Source: Rachicladosporium sp. CCFEE 5018
Taxonomy: Eukaryota > Ascomycota > Dothideomycetes > Cladosporiales > Cladosporiaceae
Assembly (NCBI GenBank): GCA_002077045.2
Contig: KZ111153.1
Location: forward strand, 686,860-750,859
Reading direction: 5' to 3'
Length of the DNA: 64,000 nucleotides
The position numbers were made by a program, and so were the translations under genes. Positions 43,201-55,255 of the stretch are shown piece after piece (within the stretch, counting starts at the first letter, position 1; each line of letters begins with the position of its first letter). The notes beneath the pieces are model-generated. The model ran no database searches. It was not told the origin of the DNA and saw nothing but the letters and a program-made list of their open reading frames with translations.

Positions 43201-44604
43201 ATGACTGACACAGAGCTCACTGTGCCAATCGTGGACGACTGGATCACCACAGACTTCGATGATCCGTTAACGACCTCTTGGACAACTTTGACGTCTCCGA
43301 TCTTGTAAATCCATCAGCAACTCTGATCGATTAGCACAGCTGACGAGTGGTGTAGGAGCGCACAGTACGAAAGTTATCTTGCAGTCTATAATTCCGTGAG
43401 GGATGCTATGCCGCAACATCTGTCCGACTTGCACTACAACAACCGGCAACGTGACCGAGATCTTAATGAGAGTGGAGAGTCAATTTACGTCTGGAGTGCT
43501 CCCGTTATGACTCGATTCACTGCCGCCTGCTGCGCAGACTTTCTTTGTGTCCCGCATGATGGCTGTCATCACAGACCAGCTGGACTGGGGAGGAACCAGT
43601 ATGATCACATACAACAGCGCGGGTACCGACCTCGACGGCTTCCACACCACTCAGCCAGGGACAGTATGGGTGGTCCCGTGAGTCCCGACCCCTCTGTTCA
43701 CAAGAGTGTGGCTGATCAGACATATAGCGCAGCCACAGTAGCTTCCTATCTGAGTACGATTCTCACTGCCGCTCCCACCTGGATGCAGACAGATGTTGCG
43801 TCGTGGACGACGGCGGAGAGCTCTGAATGCAGCAGTGCCTTCGCTCAGCTGGTCCTGGATCAGCTGGAGTTGACGTCGAATAGTGCACCAGGATGGTTCA
43901 CAACGCTGGAGCTGGAGATCAAGAGCTTTGCGTTGCAAGCGTTCATGCCCGAGTATCTGAAGTCGTCCATGCCATTAGATCTGGTGAGCACTACGAGCAC
44001 GAGCACATCGGGTAGTGCTCGTACGGCTTCAGCACGACCTGGAGCGACTCCGACTCCCACTGCCTCGCAAACCAGTACAGCTGCACTAAACAGCTCGACA
44101 CCCACATCTCATTCAGCATCCCCACAACGCGCGAAGTCTACCATTAGCCTTGCCATCGCGCTCGGCACTGCCTTGCCACTCATCTTCCTGCTGGTGCTGC
44201 TGGGTGCTCTGTTGTACTGGCGGGGACGCAAGTGAGCGCGGACACTAAGCAAAGATAATCACGGAGCTGATGCGAGTGGTCGACGCTGGAGCGGAAGCAT
44301 TTTCAGCACAGTATCAGATACTCCCGCGCGCCACGAGACGGTCCCAGAAATGCCACCGACTCTGCCCGAGATCCCCAGGAGCTTGACGCCGGGTGTGGCT
44401 GTGGCTGAGATGAAGCCCAAGATCGATCATGATGCAAAGCCAGCGACATATGGTGCAGAGAGCTCTGAACCTACTGAGAAAGTAGCTGCAGAGCTCGCAG
44501 AAGAGCCAAGACCAGCGAGCGCCATGAGCATTCGCCAAGTGCAGCAAGAGGATGTGGAGACGCCGAAGAAGAGTCGAAAGTCTTGGCGGCTGTCGAGACG
44601 GTGA
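43201..44604 (+). pseudogene. Ser/Thr-rich single-pass membrane protein gene with apparent lesions
   Basis: Coding sequence is evident but not continuous. Exon 43201-43304 (LTVPIVDDWITTDFDDP) joins 43356 onward (SAQYESYLAVYNSVRDAMP) in phase across a 51-bp intron. Between about 43410 and 43450 the protein-like frame shifts (CPTCTTTTGNVTEIL), meets an in-frame TGA at 43508-43510, then continues (SLPPAAQTFFVSRMMAVITD, QLDWGGTSMITYNSAGTDLD). A clean intron, 43678-43727, joins GTVWVVP to AATVASYLSTILTA. A Ser/Thr-rich stalk and one transmembrane helix (ISLAIALGTALPLIFLLVLL) follow. A TGA at 44233-44235 ends the frame right after WRGRK, yet the same frame stays open for 123 more codons with tail-like sequence (ADASGRRWSGSIFSTVSDTP). 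This may be a pseudogene, a gene with more introns than I resolved, consensus errors, or readthrough. No named family is recognised. Confidence 0.45.
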
Positions 44605-44883
44605 GGCGATGCTGCATAGCGGGAGATCGAGTCCTCACTGGCGAAGCAGTCTGGTTGCAAGCTGCTTGACACACGCGATCGTCGGGAGCAGCGTCTCAGC
44701 TGAGAGGTGCAGTACCCATGCTCGTGTTACAGCGCCCTGCAGCTACGTGCAGCAAATATGTAGGCACCCTTGAGTCTGTGGCCTCGTGTAATATCACCGT
44801 GTTGAACGGCTGATAATGTGTGTTGCCTTCATCGGTGTCGCTGCACTTCGAAACCAGGCGCACCGCAAAGACATCGATTCGAA

Positions 44884-46662
44884 TCAGTCAAGGAAGTCTC
44901 GATCAGTCTCTGCCGCGAACTCTCGCACAACCCAAGCACAGAACTCTTCCCACTCTAATTTCCACTCCTTCAGTCTCTGCGCACGCACACCCTTCCCTTT
45001 CGGCCCGTCCGTGATCTGTCGGGTCCACTCCTTCGTCGAGCAGTTGTCAAAACTTGCCCAGCGTACGCTATTCTCCGCCAGGCTGGCTAGCCCTTCGAGT
45101 CCAAGGTTCTCCCAGCCCTGCAACGCTTGCCAGAAGTCGTGCGTCATACCTGCTGCGCCTTGGCCGAGAATGATTGGGTCATCGTTGCACAACGAGCACG
45201 GCACACCGCGAGCGAGCAGCGCAGGCATGGGATGCGACATGATACTGCTTGTGAGACGCAGCACTTCGTTACTGACTGGACAGCTTTCGATCAGGATCTT
45301 TTTCTCCTTGACCATGTCAATCAGCAGCGGGTGCTTATACAGACTGAATCCGTGGCCGATCCTTCGGGTACCCAACAATATAGCGTCGAACAGATTCTCA
45401 TCAGTGTCAGTGCCGTCGCCTAAAGTCTCGCCAGCATGGAAGTAAAATGGTATGTCGACCTTGGCTTGTGCAGATTGCTTCTTGAACCAGAACAGCATGG
45501 GCGTCAACTCAGCAAGTGGAGCACCAAGATCCTCCTGTGCGACCAGATCATAGCCAACAATTAAGTCTGGGAATTCCAGCTTCATCGCGATGCAGTCTAT
45601 CATGCTGTCTGCAATCGCTCGTGGTGGTAGACTTCGGACAGTGGTCCAGATCATCCCCGCTCCCCAGAACCCGGCCCCCTCTTTGGTTGCCTTATAAGCT
45701 TCGATCTCCTCCTGTAGCGCCTTCAGCATGTATGCGAAGTCCTCTTCTGGCTCGTCCTCGCCGGTGCGAGTGAATGGTACCATGAAGACAGTACGCAGAT
45801 CGACCCATCGGACACCGTCGGTATGCAAGTCGTGCAAGATCTTTCGGATGTTCTTGCGGAAGATTGGCTCATATCGCTGCAATGATGCGAGAATGCCGAA
45901 GCAGCTGATAAACTTTCGCCAGACATCATTCGGACCCATGTGATGTTTCAGCGACTCTTCCGGAGTGATCGTAACGCGAGACTTGATCCACTTGATGAAG
46001 CCTTCCTTACCGCCGTCTGGGAACGCAGCGGCTGCGGTGGCGACCGGGATGGAGTCGTTGGCAATGTATAAAGGGTCCCACATGACCGCGGCTTCGGCTG
46101 TGCTGACATCCCTGACATGGCGAAAGATGAACGGAGCTTTCTCAAGCGCCTGAGGAGTGTGAAATGGTTCGTCGGCAGCGATGCAGATACCTTCAGTCGC
46201 GAACGCTTGATCGATAAGCCAATCGAGATCTCCCATGGCTTCGAGATGACAGTGCAGCAAAGCGCCCTTTGGCATCTTCCGCACTATCTGCCATAACTTT
46301 GACGATTCCATACGATCTCTCGCAAGCGTGAATGCCATTCCGGGGTAGACTTCGACATCTGTGGTCTTGGCAAGATTGTCTTCGTACTGAGCGTTCCAAA
46401 GAGTCTCCTGCTCCATGAAGCGGATGGACGAGACGATAGCACTTGCCTCAGCGGCCATGGGTGACAAGTTCTCTTTGAAACCATGATCACTGCGTTGGCG
46501 CTTCTCCTGTGCTATCAACGCATCGCGGCCATCGTAGTACTTTGTGATGAAGGGTTCGTCTAGTGATGGAACACCTAGATCCGCAAGGTCGTCGCCATCA
46601 CTGAAGGCATCTTCGAGGTCAGAACCCGACTTCTCGTCTTGCAAGTCCTGTGGCTCTGCCAT
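44884..46662 (-). CDS. Adenosine deaminase-related protein, ADGF/CECR1 type
   Basis: An intronless gene of 592 residues from the ATG at 46662. The frame extends 48 codons further upstream, but that part is basic and lacks family sequence, and MAEPQDLQDEK fits orthologues. Zinc and catalytic elements of the metallo-dependent hydrolase fold are seen: KGALLHCHLEAMGDLDWL (HxH), IPFYFHAGETLGDGTDTDEN, RRIGHGFSLYKHP, IESCPVSNEVLRLT and LCNDDPIILGQG. The long N-terminal part before the HxH motif resembles the ADGF/CECR1 (ADA2) class, not the short ADA1 class. Unlike secreted ADA2, it has an acidic N-terminus (DLEDAFSDGDDLADLG) and no signal peptide, so it is likely intracellular. The expected reaction is hydrolytic deamination of adenosine or a modified purine. 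It is divergent from ATG2. Confidence 0.88.
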   Translation of the reverse strand: MAEPQDLQDEKSGSDLEDAFSDGDDLADLGVPSLDEPFITKYYDGRDALIAQEKRQRSDHGFKENLSPMAAEASAIVSSIRFMEQETLWNAQYEDNLAKTTDVEVYPGMAFTLARDRMESSKLWQIVRKMPKGALLHCHLEAMGDLDWLIDQAFATEGICIAADEPFHTPQALEKAPFIFRHVRDVSTAEAAVMWDPLYIANDSIPVATAAAAFPDGGKEGFIKWIKSRVTITPEESLKHHMGPNDVWRKFISCFGILASLQRYEPIFRKNIRKILHDLHTDGVRWVDLRTVFMVPFTRTGEDEPEEDFAYMLKALQEEIEAYKATKEGAGFWGAGMIWTTVRSLPPRAIADSMIDCIAMKLEFPDLIVGYDLVAQEDLGAPLAELTPMLFWFKKQSAQAKVDIPFYFHAGETLGDGTDTDENLFDAILLGTRRIGHGFSLYKHPLLIDMVKEKKILIESCPVSNEVLRLTSSIMSHPMPALLARGVPCSLCNDDPIILGQGAAGMTHDFWQALQGWENLGLEGLASLAENSVRWASFDNCSTKEWTRQITDGPKGKGVRAQRLKEWKLEWEEFCAWVVREFAAETDRDFLD

Positions 46663-47268
46663 TTTGGTGTTGGCTATGCTGCGTGTCTTCGAATTCGTTC
46701 GAAGTCTTGCGGATGTAGTAGTTCGCACTTCACAAGTCTGGCAAGTCGCTCTATTGAAATACGAAAGTTCTGCACTCTCCGCGCCAGTCTGTCGTCTCTG
46801 GGTCAAATTGTGGTCCTACTGTCCGCTGCCGTGATCAAGCTGACAGGAGCATAACCTCTTGATCTGACACTCAACCTTGCTGAGATCTGTGTGGCGTAAT
46901 TAGGCTCAGATAAGGTTATGGCCCGTTGCTCGAGCCGATATCCGATGTCCGATAGGCGTCCACATCGTCACGCGCTCGCTTGAATGTTGATCGGATACTC
47001 GTATGTACATTATCCCTTCACCTTTTGTTGTCCCACATCCAGGAATCTGAGTCGCAGGTAGGTAGGAAGGAGCACGCTACCAACATCCCGTGAAACGACA
47101 TGTCTACCCGGAGTAGCAACAGTGCAAGGCTAGAGAGGGTTTGCACCTCAGGCACGAAGCCACAAACCTCCAGGCAAACACCATGGTAGCATACAGCTGT
47201 TACCTACGTGACTAGACTTTCGTGGCATCTCTTCTATCCTTGTCTTTCCTTCCCGAAAGAACTTCACG
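46663..47268. promoter_or_regulatory. Divergent promoter region, adenosine deaminase / ATG2
   Basis: 606 bp between two divergent starts. No coding continuation of either gene is convincing here. Specific elements are not identified. Confidence 0.4.
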
Positions 47269-50200
47269 ATGTCGAGCTGGATCCCGACTTCGATACAGAA
47301 GCGACTTCTGCGATATGCCATCACCCGATTTGGGATACTAGACGACGATGCCTTGGATCTTGACAGTTTCGACATTACATGGGGCCGGAAGAATACGCTG
47401 GAATTCAAGAACGTCGGTTTGAATCTGGAGAAGCTTGCGGTTCTTGCGACTCTACCGCCTTGTCTGCGTTTGGAGACGGCGAGGATACTACTGTTACGAC
47501 TTACGGTGCCTGCGGACTTCCTGCAGTCCGGGACCTCGATAGGAATCGAGGGAATTGAAATGGTAGCAAGGCTCACTGGAGAGGAAGATGCAGGACCCCG
47601 TGGTCGACGAGGGCACGTAAGAAGGGGTGGCAGTGCTCAGAGCCCATCACATCGGAAAAGGACACGGCGGATACGTTCGCCGTCCGCGGGACGTTTGCCG
47701 ACTACGGCGGATGTTGCACGCTCTTTCCTGCATGACGAACCGTTGGAGGAAAGGCGCGAGCTCGAGGCTTCGGTCGCGGCCAGCAGCCGTGGTGTTGAGG
47801 AGTCCTTTGCCAGCGAAAGCAGTGGGAGTAGCGAGGCTGGTACTGGCGCAGTGCCCGGTCTTCCAGCATTCCTGGCAGGATGGCTACAGGGCGTCATCGA
47901 TCGATTCGAGCTTGCCATCAGCAATGTAAGAGTCACCTTGCATGTCAACGGAGTGCAAAGCTCAGATGGCACACCAACAAGCTTACTATTGCGCATTGGT
48001 CACATCAGTATGGGCCCTGTCGATAAGGAGCAGTCGCAGCGCGAAGTGAAAGTCTCGGAACTCTCGGTGGATACCATCATCAAGGAGCAAATTCGGCAGG
48101 GTCAAGATTATGCAGCCTCACCTGTCGACAACAACATTGCCCCGCAGGTGCTGGGAAACCCTCCACCAGTGGAAGATGTGGATGATATTGCATTAGCGCA
48201 GAGTCAATCAACAATGTATCAGTCAGAGTACTTCGCTCCCACACGACCTTCAGCGCAACGGATGCAGGCGTCATGGGCTGCGTCAGACACCACTGCGCCG
48301 TCACCGAGCCTGCTAGACGAGGAACGCAACATTTTCACAGATGAAGAACATAACAAACTCGACATCCGTGCTGGTGACGACAACATTAGCTGGACATCGC
48401 GGCGCAGTCAGCAAGCCGACACGACCGGAGATATCTGGGCCGAGGCTGAAGATCGATCCCCATCAGCGTCGCTATTCATGTCTGCCCAGCGATCAGAATC
48501 ACCATCAACTCCGCTGGCTACATCGACCTTCCAAGAAGAAAGGTGGAGACGGCCAGTTTCACCATACGATCGATCGTACCGAAGTCCTGGATCTTGGCCA
48601 TTGCTTGAGGATCCATCGCTACGACAAAAACCTCGTCCGAGCCCCGGCTCGTGGCCTGCCCCTGACCAGAGCCACCAGAGCTTTCATTATGCTCTCGCGT
48701 CACAACAAGACAACGATGCCGAGGCCCGAGCCAGCTCTCCATCAATCGCGCAAGCTACCTTGTCTGAGGGTCCAACACCTCTGATCGGCTCAGAGCACCA
48801 GCACGAGTACGATAATGCAGATGCAGTAGTACCTCAGGATCTCATGGAGTCTCGAGTGTTCAGCCACGACGAAGCCGAAAGCATCTACATGAGTGTGCTT
48901 TCAGACGAGCCCGCTGACAGGCACGAGCATGTCATGCCAGGGGCTTGGACAACGAGTACCAGCCATGGCAGTTTACTTGTGTTGCCCACGCAAGGCCATC
49001 TCACTCCCCGGGTCGAAGACCTTGATCCCCGAGCATCGCAAAAATTGTCACCTATCACGACCGAAGATGCACATATGAGCCAGTCGATCGGATCTACTCA
49101 ATTAGCTACACCACGTCCAGGCTCTGCAGCTGCAGTACACTCACCCCGAGATACGAAACCACCACCTGATTGTAAGACTCTGCAGCTTGTACGTGTCGAA
49201 AGCGTGACACTTAGCTTTCCAAGCGGGTCAACAACTTCAGCTCCACACGTGCCTCCACCTCAGCCATCTGTAGCGCCCAGTCACAGCCGCACTAGTCCGG
49301 CTGGGATGCCCGGGACGTTCTCAATCTACTCTGATCGATCAGCATCACATCGTCGCCGCATGTCATCTACATACAGCGACGCGGACGAACCTGTCACATT
49401 TACAAACGTAGCCCCTACTGCGGCCTCCGACCAGCCAATTATTACCGTACTGATTGGTATAGTAGACGCGCAGATCGATCCTGTTTGCGCGAAGATGCTT
49501 TACAAGATCGGCAACACAGTGCAGCTTCACATGCTGCCATCAGCAGGCGACTTCGACAATACAGTGCCGAAGGACCCTTCGGTAGCTTTGATGCAGGGTC
49601 CTCGTCTCCAAGTCTCGCTCGAGTCAATGCGAGTAGACTTACACGAGACCTTGAAACCTCAGATGGACGAAGCGTCCGATTTACAGCCTGGTTTGCTTAC
49701 CGCGCGCCTCGATGGACTCAAGTTCGATGTAGGCGATGATCGGCATGAGGTCACTCTGGGCAAGCTGCAGCTTTCCATTGGAGGCACCCCTCTCCTGGGC
49801 TTCAGTGACAGCGCCATGACTCCAGCGGCCAGCGTCATCATTAGAGACGACTTACGCGTAGCTGTAGCTACGGGCAAGTCCACTGCACAGGGCCGCGCCA
49901 TCGCGGAAGTTGATGTGCAGCTACGAGTAATAGATCTCAGAGTAGACCTGATCGCCATTGATGCTGCCTTCACGCCCTTCGGTGGTCTCAGTGGCGTGCT
50001 GGAGCTTGGTAGCACCATCCTGTCAGATAACTCTCCATTGGCATCACCCAGCTCCTCAATGAAGGCACCTCGCGTGCACTTCCAGGACGATACATCGGCT
50101 TTAAACGTGTCGACCGAGATCAAAGCCAATGTACGTCTCGCCGGACTCAACTTGTCACTCCAAGGTGCGGGCAGCTCACTTTCCGCCTCCGCTCCGACTA

Positions 50201-53200
50201 CCAAGATATTATACCGCGAGAAGCTGACGTCAGTGCGACTCACTCAAGTACGACTGCTGGGTCCGAAGCAGTCACCCGATGCTAGTGCTCCCTTCGAAGT
50301 CGCCCTGGACGACGTGCGTCTGGACCACCTGTTCAGCCCACCTGACTCCGAGCTGGAGAGGCTGATCTCACTCGTCACGCCTACCAAAGACAAGTATGAC
50401 AACGACGACGATATCCTCCTTGATACTGTCATGCGACAAAGGCGCAAAGCTGCATGCCTAAAGATCACGCTCAGTGACATCAAGGTCAAAGTCGTTGATT
50501 GGGACTTCATCAAGTCGCTTGAAAGCTTGGCGGCTGAGATTAGTCGATTCTCTGTCGTCACGAAGTACCTTCCAGAGGATGATCGACCCGGCTTGCTCAC
50601 TATGCTTTGGATCAAGCGACTCGAAGCACATCTGCCGGTGAGCGAACGGTTTGGTGTGATGAAGGCCGTTGTTCATGACATTCACTGTGCTCAAGTTGGG
50701 CTGCCATGGCTTCTTGCGGTTGCTGTTTCGCGTGTGCGAGTCGAGCGGAGCGATGGGCAGCAATTGCTTCACCAGTTTCTGCCACTTACTGGAGCCGATG
50801 ACCACCCCATGATCATGGCTCGTATGGTAGGGGACGAAGCTGAGCCTATGGTCAAGGTGAAGCTGTTCAACGCATGTATTGAGTACAGTGTTGCCACGCT
50901 GGTGGACTTCGCGGACGTCGAAGAACCCGAGTCCGCCGAGCGCTTTGTGGTGGAGATGGTCAGCTCCGTAGCACACATCGGCACCGACGACCATGCAGGC
51001 GATCAATCGCCCACGAAAAGCGAAGCTAGCGACAAGAAGATGAAGATCGTGTTGCTACTACACCACTCAGCCATCGGGCTCACACCAACCCTTGCCACAA
51101 GCAAAGGTATTGTCGTCTTGACCAACGGTACCTTGTCGACTATAGTGCCGCCATCTGAAACTGCATCTGGCACCATCTGTTTGCGAGAGGCGGGGCTATT
51201 CATAACTGACGTGGTCAAAGGGGACGACCAAACAGCAATGAGCAGCCGACGAAATCCAGCCCAGAACACCAAAGTCAGTAGATCAGTGTTGGCACATGTC
51301 TCACGGCAAGGCTTCGTCTCGATCGGCTCGCTCTCGTCGGCGTCGGTGGACGTACGAGTCAGCACAAAGCCGGCAATCGGGCATACGACAGTGGAGGTGA
51401 ATGTGCGCAATGAGTTCCTCCTGCTCGAGACGTGTGCCGACTCCACTCAGACTCTCTTCGCGCTGCTTGGTGGTCTTATGCCGCCTACGAAGTCAAGCAA
51501 CGAGATCAAGAACCTGACGCAGCCGACTACGCTTGAGGACATGATCTCCTCGTTCTCAGGTGACGTGGTTCCGGCGCCGCAGAAATCGGCGTCTACTTTG
51601 TTCGACGTTGAGAAGAGCGGCATCTCCGAAGCTTCCTCATTACACACTTCGCTGTCGGCTAGTGAGCCTGACGATCTGCTGGTGCAATCAGAGATGACCT
51701 CGAGCCTGTATGGACCCGTAAGCGGTATCTTAGACGTGGCTCATCCCGACGAGGACAAAGCAGACGAGGACAGCACCGACATCGCCGAGAGTCTGCTTGA
51801 AGACGATCCATTCGAGATGGCCGAAGCTCCCGAGAACGGTGCCATGGGCGATGCTGCACTTTTGCGAAGCCTGCGAAAGCAGTGTCAGCCTGTCGCAGGC
51901 GAGCAGACTGTCGCGCTTGGTGATTACGAGATTGAGGATCTTGGCTTCGATGCCTTAGGTCCCGAACATCGAGCATTGGGTTCGCGGCATCGATTCAATG
52001 CTCCGTCTTCGCGCAAAGTGTACAATGCGAACAAGGCACTGCTCGAGCATCTGCCATTCCGATTGAAGCTGCACGATGTCAACTTCGGATGGCATCTGCA
52101 TGACGGGTATGACTGGCAAGATACCCGCGATGGCATCAGTGCGGCAGTCGAGAAGGTAGAGCAGCGAGCTGAGGAACGCATCGCGAGACGCAGGCAGCAA
52201 CGCGAGGATTTGGACGACGACAACTCCGTCATTGGTGACTGTATGTTCAACTCTGTCTACATCGCCATACCGAGCAACGTCACCGAAGTGCCGGACATCC
52301 GCAGGGGAATCAATCGCAATATCGATGATCTGGTCAGCGAGAGTGAGAGTGTGTTTGCGTCCGCGATGTCGCGGCCTACGACGTACTCTGCGGGCGGGCG
52401 ACCGGTACGGCAACGTCCGCGTAAGACGCTCAAGCTTGAGCGCAGTAGACACCACAAGATCTCCTTTGAGCTCAAAGGCGTTTCCGCTTACATTCTCGTC
52501 TTCCCACCAGACAGTGGCGAAGTCCAGAGCTCAATTGATGTGCGTCTAAAGCATTTCGAGATCTACGACCTGGTCCCTACTTCGACCTGGAAGAAGTTTC
52601 TGACGCGCATGCCTAGCGATGGACCACGTGAATTATCGCGGCCGATGGTGCACATCAACCTGCTCAACGTTCTTACCAAGCCATCCCTGTCAATGACGGA
52701 GATCGTCATGCATGTCGCGGTACAGCCTCTACGTTTACACGTTGATCAAGACGCTCTAGACTTCATCACCCGCTTCTTCGAGTTCAAAGACTCTAACGCC
52801 CCGCCACCCACGCCTCCCAACGAGCAGCCTTTCCTCCAACGGATCGAAGTCGAGACTGTTGATCTGCAGCTAGACTACAAGCCAAAGAAGATCGACTACG
52901 TCAGCCTTCGCTCCGGGCACACCAGCGAGTTCATGAATTTTGTGATCCTCGATCAAGCGAATATCCGCCTCAAGCATGTCATCATTTACGGGCTGCAGGG
53001 CTTCGATCCACTGCACAAAACGCTGAACGACATCTGGTCGCCTGATGTGACTCGTAATCAGCTGCCAACTGTCTTGGCGGGCCTTGCACCCGTTCGAAGT
53101 CTGGTCAATATCGGCACTGGTGTTCGGGATGTCGTAGCTATTCCAATCCGTGAGTACAAGAAAGATGGCCGCATCGTCCGTAGCATCCAGAAGGGTGCCT

Positions 53201-53748
53201 TTCACTTTGGTAAGACGACTGCCTCTGAGCTCGCGAGGCTCGGCGCAAAGGTCGCGATTGGCACGCAGAATCTCCTCACGGGCGCCGAAGGCTTGCTATC
53301 CCCGGCTTCCGCCTCCTACCCTGGACGCCGCGGATCCCCGATCGAAGACTGGGATGGCGATGAAGAAGCTACCGATCGCGAAACTCGCGCCTTCTCCGCA
53401 TACGCCGATCAACCTCTCAATGTCTTCGCTGGTCTCAAGTCCGCACGACGGCATCTCGAGCATGACTTGCTAACTGCCAGAGATGCCTTCATTGCTGTAC
53501 AAGGCGAGGTGCTGGAGAGCTCCGGGCCAGCTTCAGCTGCAGCAGCGGTGGCGAGACACGCGCCGACTGTGATCTTACGGCCGGTCATTGGCGTTAGCAG
53601 AGCTGTTGGGACTGCGTTACTTGGAGTTGGAAATCAAGTTGATCGTAGTGGGATCAAGCGGATGGATGATGTGAGTGCGCCCTTTTTCTTTTCACACTCG
53701 TGAGGATCATGTTGCTGACTCTCATCGCAGAAGTACAAGCGTCGCTAG
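47269..53748 (+). CDS. ATG2: Autophagy-related lipid-transfer protein ATG2
   Basis: Two exons: 47269-53670, and a six-codon last exon at 53731-53748 (KYKRR), after a 60-bp intron. The product has 2139 residues, normal for filamentous fungi and longer than the yeast protein. The N-terminal chorein-like segment is typical: SSWIPTSIQKRLLRYAITRF, DLDSFDITWGRKNTLEFKNV, LNLEKLAVLATLPPCLRLE, ARILLLRLTVPADF. A long, poorly conserved Ser/Pro-rich insert covers about residues 150-700. The C-terminal ATG2 region includes HDVNFGWHLHDGYDW, ELKGVSAYILVFPPD, IYGLQGFDPLHKTLNDIWSP, VLAGLAPVRSLVNIGTGVRD and GRIVRSIQKGAFHFGKTTAS. ATG2 bridges the ER and the phagophore with ATG18/WIPI and moves phospholipids for autophagosome growth. 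Confidence 0.95.
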
Positions 53749-54604
53749 CGTGCAGATTCCACATACTGGGCGCGCTTGATAGGTGCAGGGGTGGCGAGAC
53801 CGGTCACGCATCGGTGGCTACAGTTGTAGGATATCGAGTCAGCAAGTAAGAGTAGGCGCGATGCTTAGGATACCGGGTGACGCTGCGAACTCAATCATCG
53901 CACATCAATTCCGCCGTGTGATTCTCATTCGTGTCGCACATCCTCCGTCATGCATCTTCTCCAAGCCCATCCACTGCGGACACAACTCGATGAAAAGGTA
54001 GAGTGAAGCACCGCCGCCACCAGAGTAATCGGAATCGAATTATACCCCTCCAGTCCACCCCCGAGGTCCGCGAAGTACCCCGAGCGCAGAAAGGGAGAAT
54101 ACGCCGCGTATTGCACTAAAGTGATCGCACCGAAGTGCACACAATCTCCGCACCGGCTCCCATAGCCCCCTCCCAATTTCTCAAGAGGCAGGCTGAAATT
54201 TCTGATGCCAAAGTGCAGCCATGAATACCATGGTAGGCCCTCGCGGGCAGCGAGTCAGAGCTCGTTGCAGTTTTGCTCTCTTGCGAGAGTTGCGATGAGG
54301 GTGACTGTGGAAGGTGAAGATTACTCCGAATTTCTCATTTGCCTTGTTGACTAGCGCGAGGGCAGGTCTGTGTGGGAGCAAAGAAACGCAGCGGTGGTGG
54401 GGACGGTGCTTGGGGAAAGAAGAGGACGAGTGTGACGGTGAAGATTTGGGGAAGGGAGGATCAGTTCGGAAGACGGGGCATTATTGATCCGGGGTAAGTT
54501 GATGCCTGAGGGACGTGTGAGAGCCGGGATACAACAGCAGCAGTGAGGGCAGCACACGCGAAACATGTACAGTATAGATAAGAGGGAGTCTCATGTCGAT
54601 GATG
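53749..54604. other. Convergent intergenic region with a possible broken coding remnant
   Basis: About 860 bp between ATG2 and the oxygenase gene. On the minus strand, 53925-54176, a frame reads LVQYAAYSPFLRSGYFADL and IPITLVAAVLH, after which a different frame reads LFIELCPQWMGLEKMHDGG. This looks like a membrane-protein fragment interrupted by a frameshift. It is reported only as a possibility. Confidence 0.3.
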
Positions 54605-55155
54605 CTAATTGTTGACGATACTATCGACATCCTTCTCCAGCGCGTACATCATATCAGTCCTCATAGTGTACTTCACTCCTTGCACAACATCCTCACCACT
54701 GTGCAGCAATCCGCGATGCTGGAAGATTAGTACTCTGCCTGCCTTGGGCTCGACATCCAGTTTTCTTCCCGGGTAATGCATACTGTGAAAAGCCGTTTCT
54801 CCTCCTACCAGTCCAGCCGGACCGACCTCGAGTCGCTCTTCCGAGCTCATGCTCTCAAGGACCTCAGGTGGCGGCAATCCAGTGTCGTTAAGATAGAGAT
54901 GCATGGTCATATAGCTCCGCTCCTTCCGATCAGGCGTCTCGTACGTCCCGTCACAGTGCTCTTTGAAGTATGCCCCGCCAATGTACTTCAAGAACCGCAT
55001 CCGCTCATTCGGCCTCGTCAGCACCCATACCTCGTTCCGCTGACTTGGTCCAGTCCCTGTTATCTTCGGTCTATGGTCAAGCCTCAGCATCTCACTCACG
55101 TCCGGCACATCCTTCACCCTGTCCCAGACCCTCGACGCCAAATCTTGCGAGTCAC
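54605..55155 (-). CDS. 2OG-Fe(II) oxygenase, prolyl 4-hydroxylase-like, 5' end lost in gap
   Basis: The last 183 codons of a gene whose frame runs into the N block without a stop or an ATG start: the first visible residues are DSQDLASRVWDRVKDVPD. Iron and cofactor ligands are seen: the HxD pair in GGAYFKEHCDGTY, the distal histidine in RGLLHSGEDV, and the 2-oxoglutarate-binding arginine in YTMRTDMMY. Between them lie MHLYLND and GGETAFHS. These match the P4H-type double-stranded beta helix. The substrate is unknown; fungal members include protein hydroxylases and small-molecule oxygenases. It is head-to-head with listerin, both 5' ends being lost in the gap. Confidence 0.85.
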
Positions 55156-55255
55156 NNNNNNNNNNNNNNNNNNNNNNNNNNNNNNNNNNNNNNNNNNNNN
55201 NNNNNNNNNNNNNNNNNNNNNNNNNNNNNNNNNNNNNNNNNNNNNNNNNNNNNNN
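55156..55255. other. Assembly gap, 100 N
   Basis: Exactly 100 N, the conventional size for a gap of unknown length. Both flanking genes enter it in coding frame from their 5' sides. The missing DNA therefore includes two gene starts and their promoters, so the true length is probably well over 100 bp. Confidence 0.98.

Noticed and set aside
46663..46806. 48-codon N-terminal extension of the adenosine deaminase
   Set aside because: Composition differs from the rest and the family start fits ATG 46662 better.
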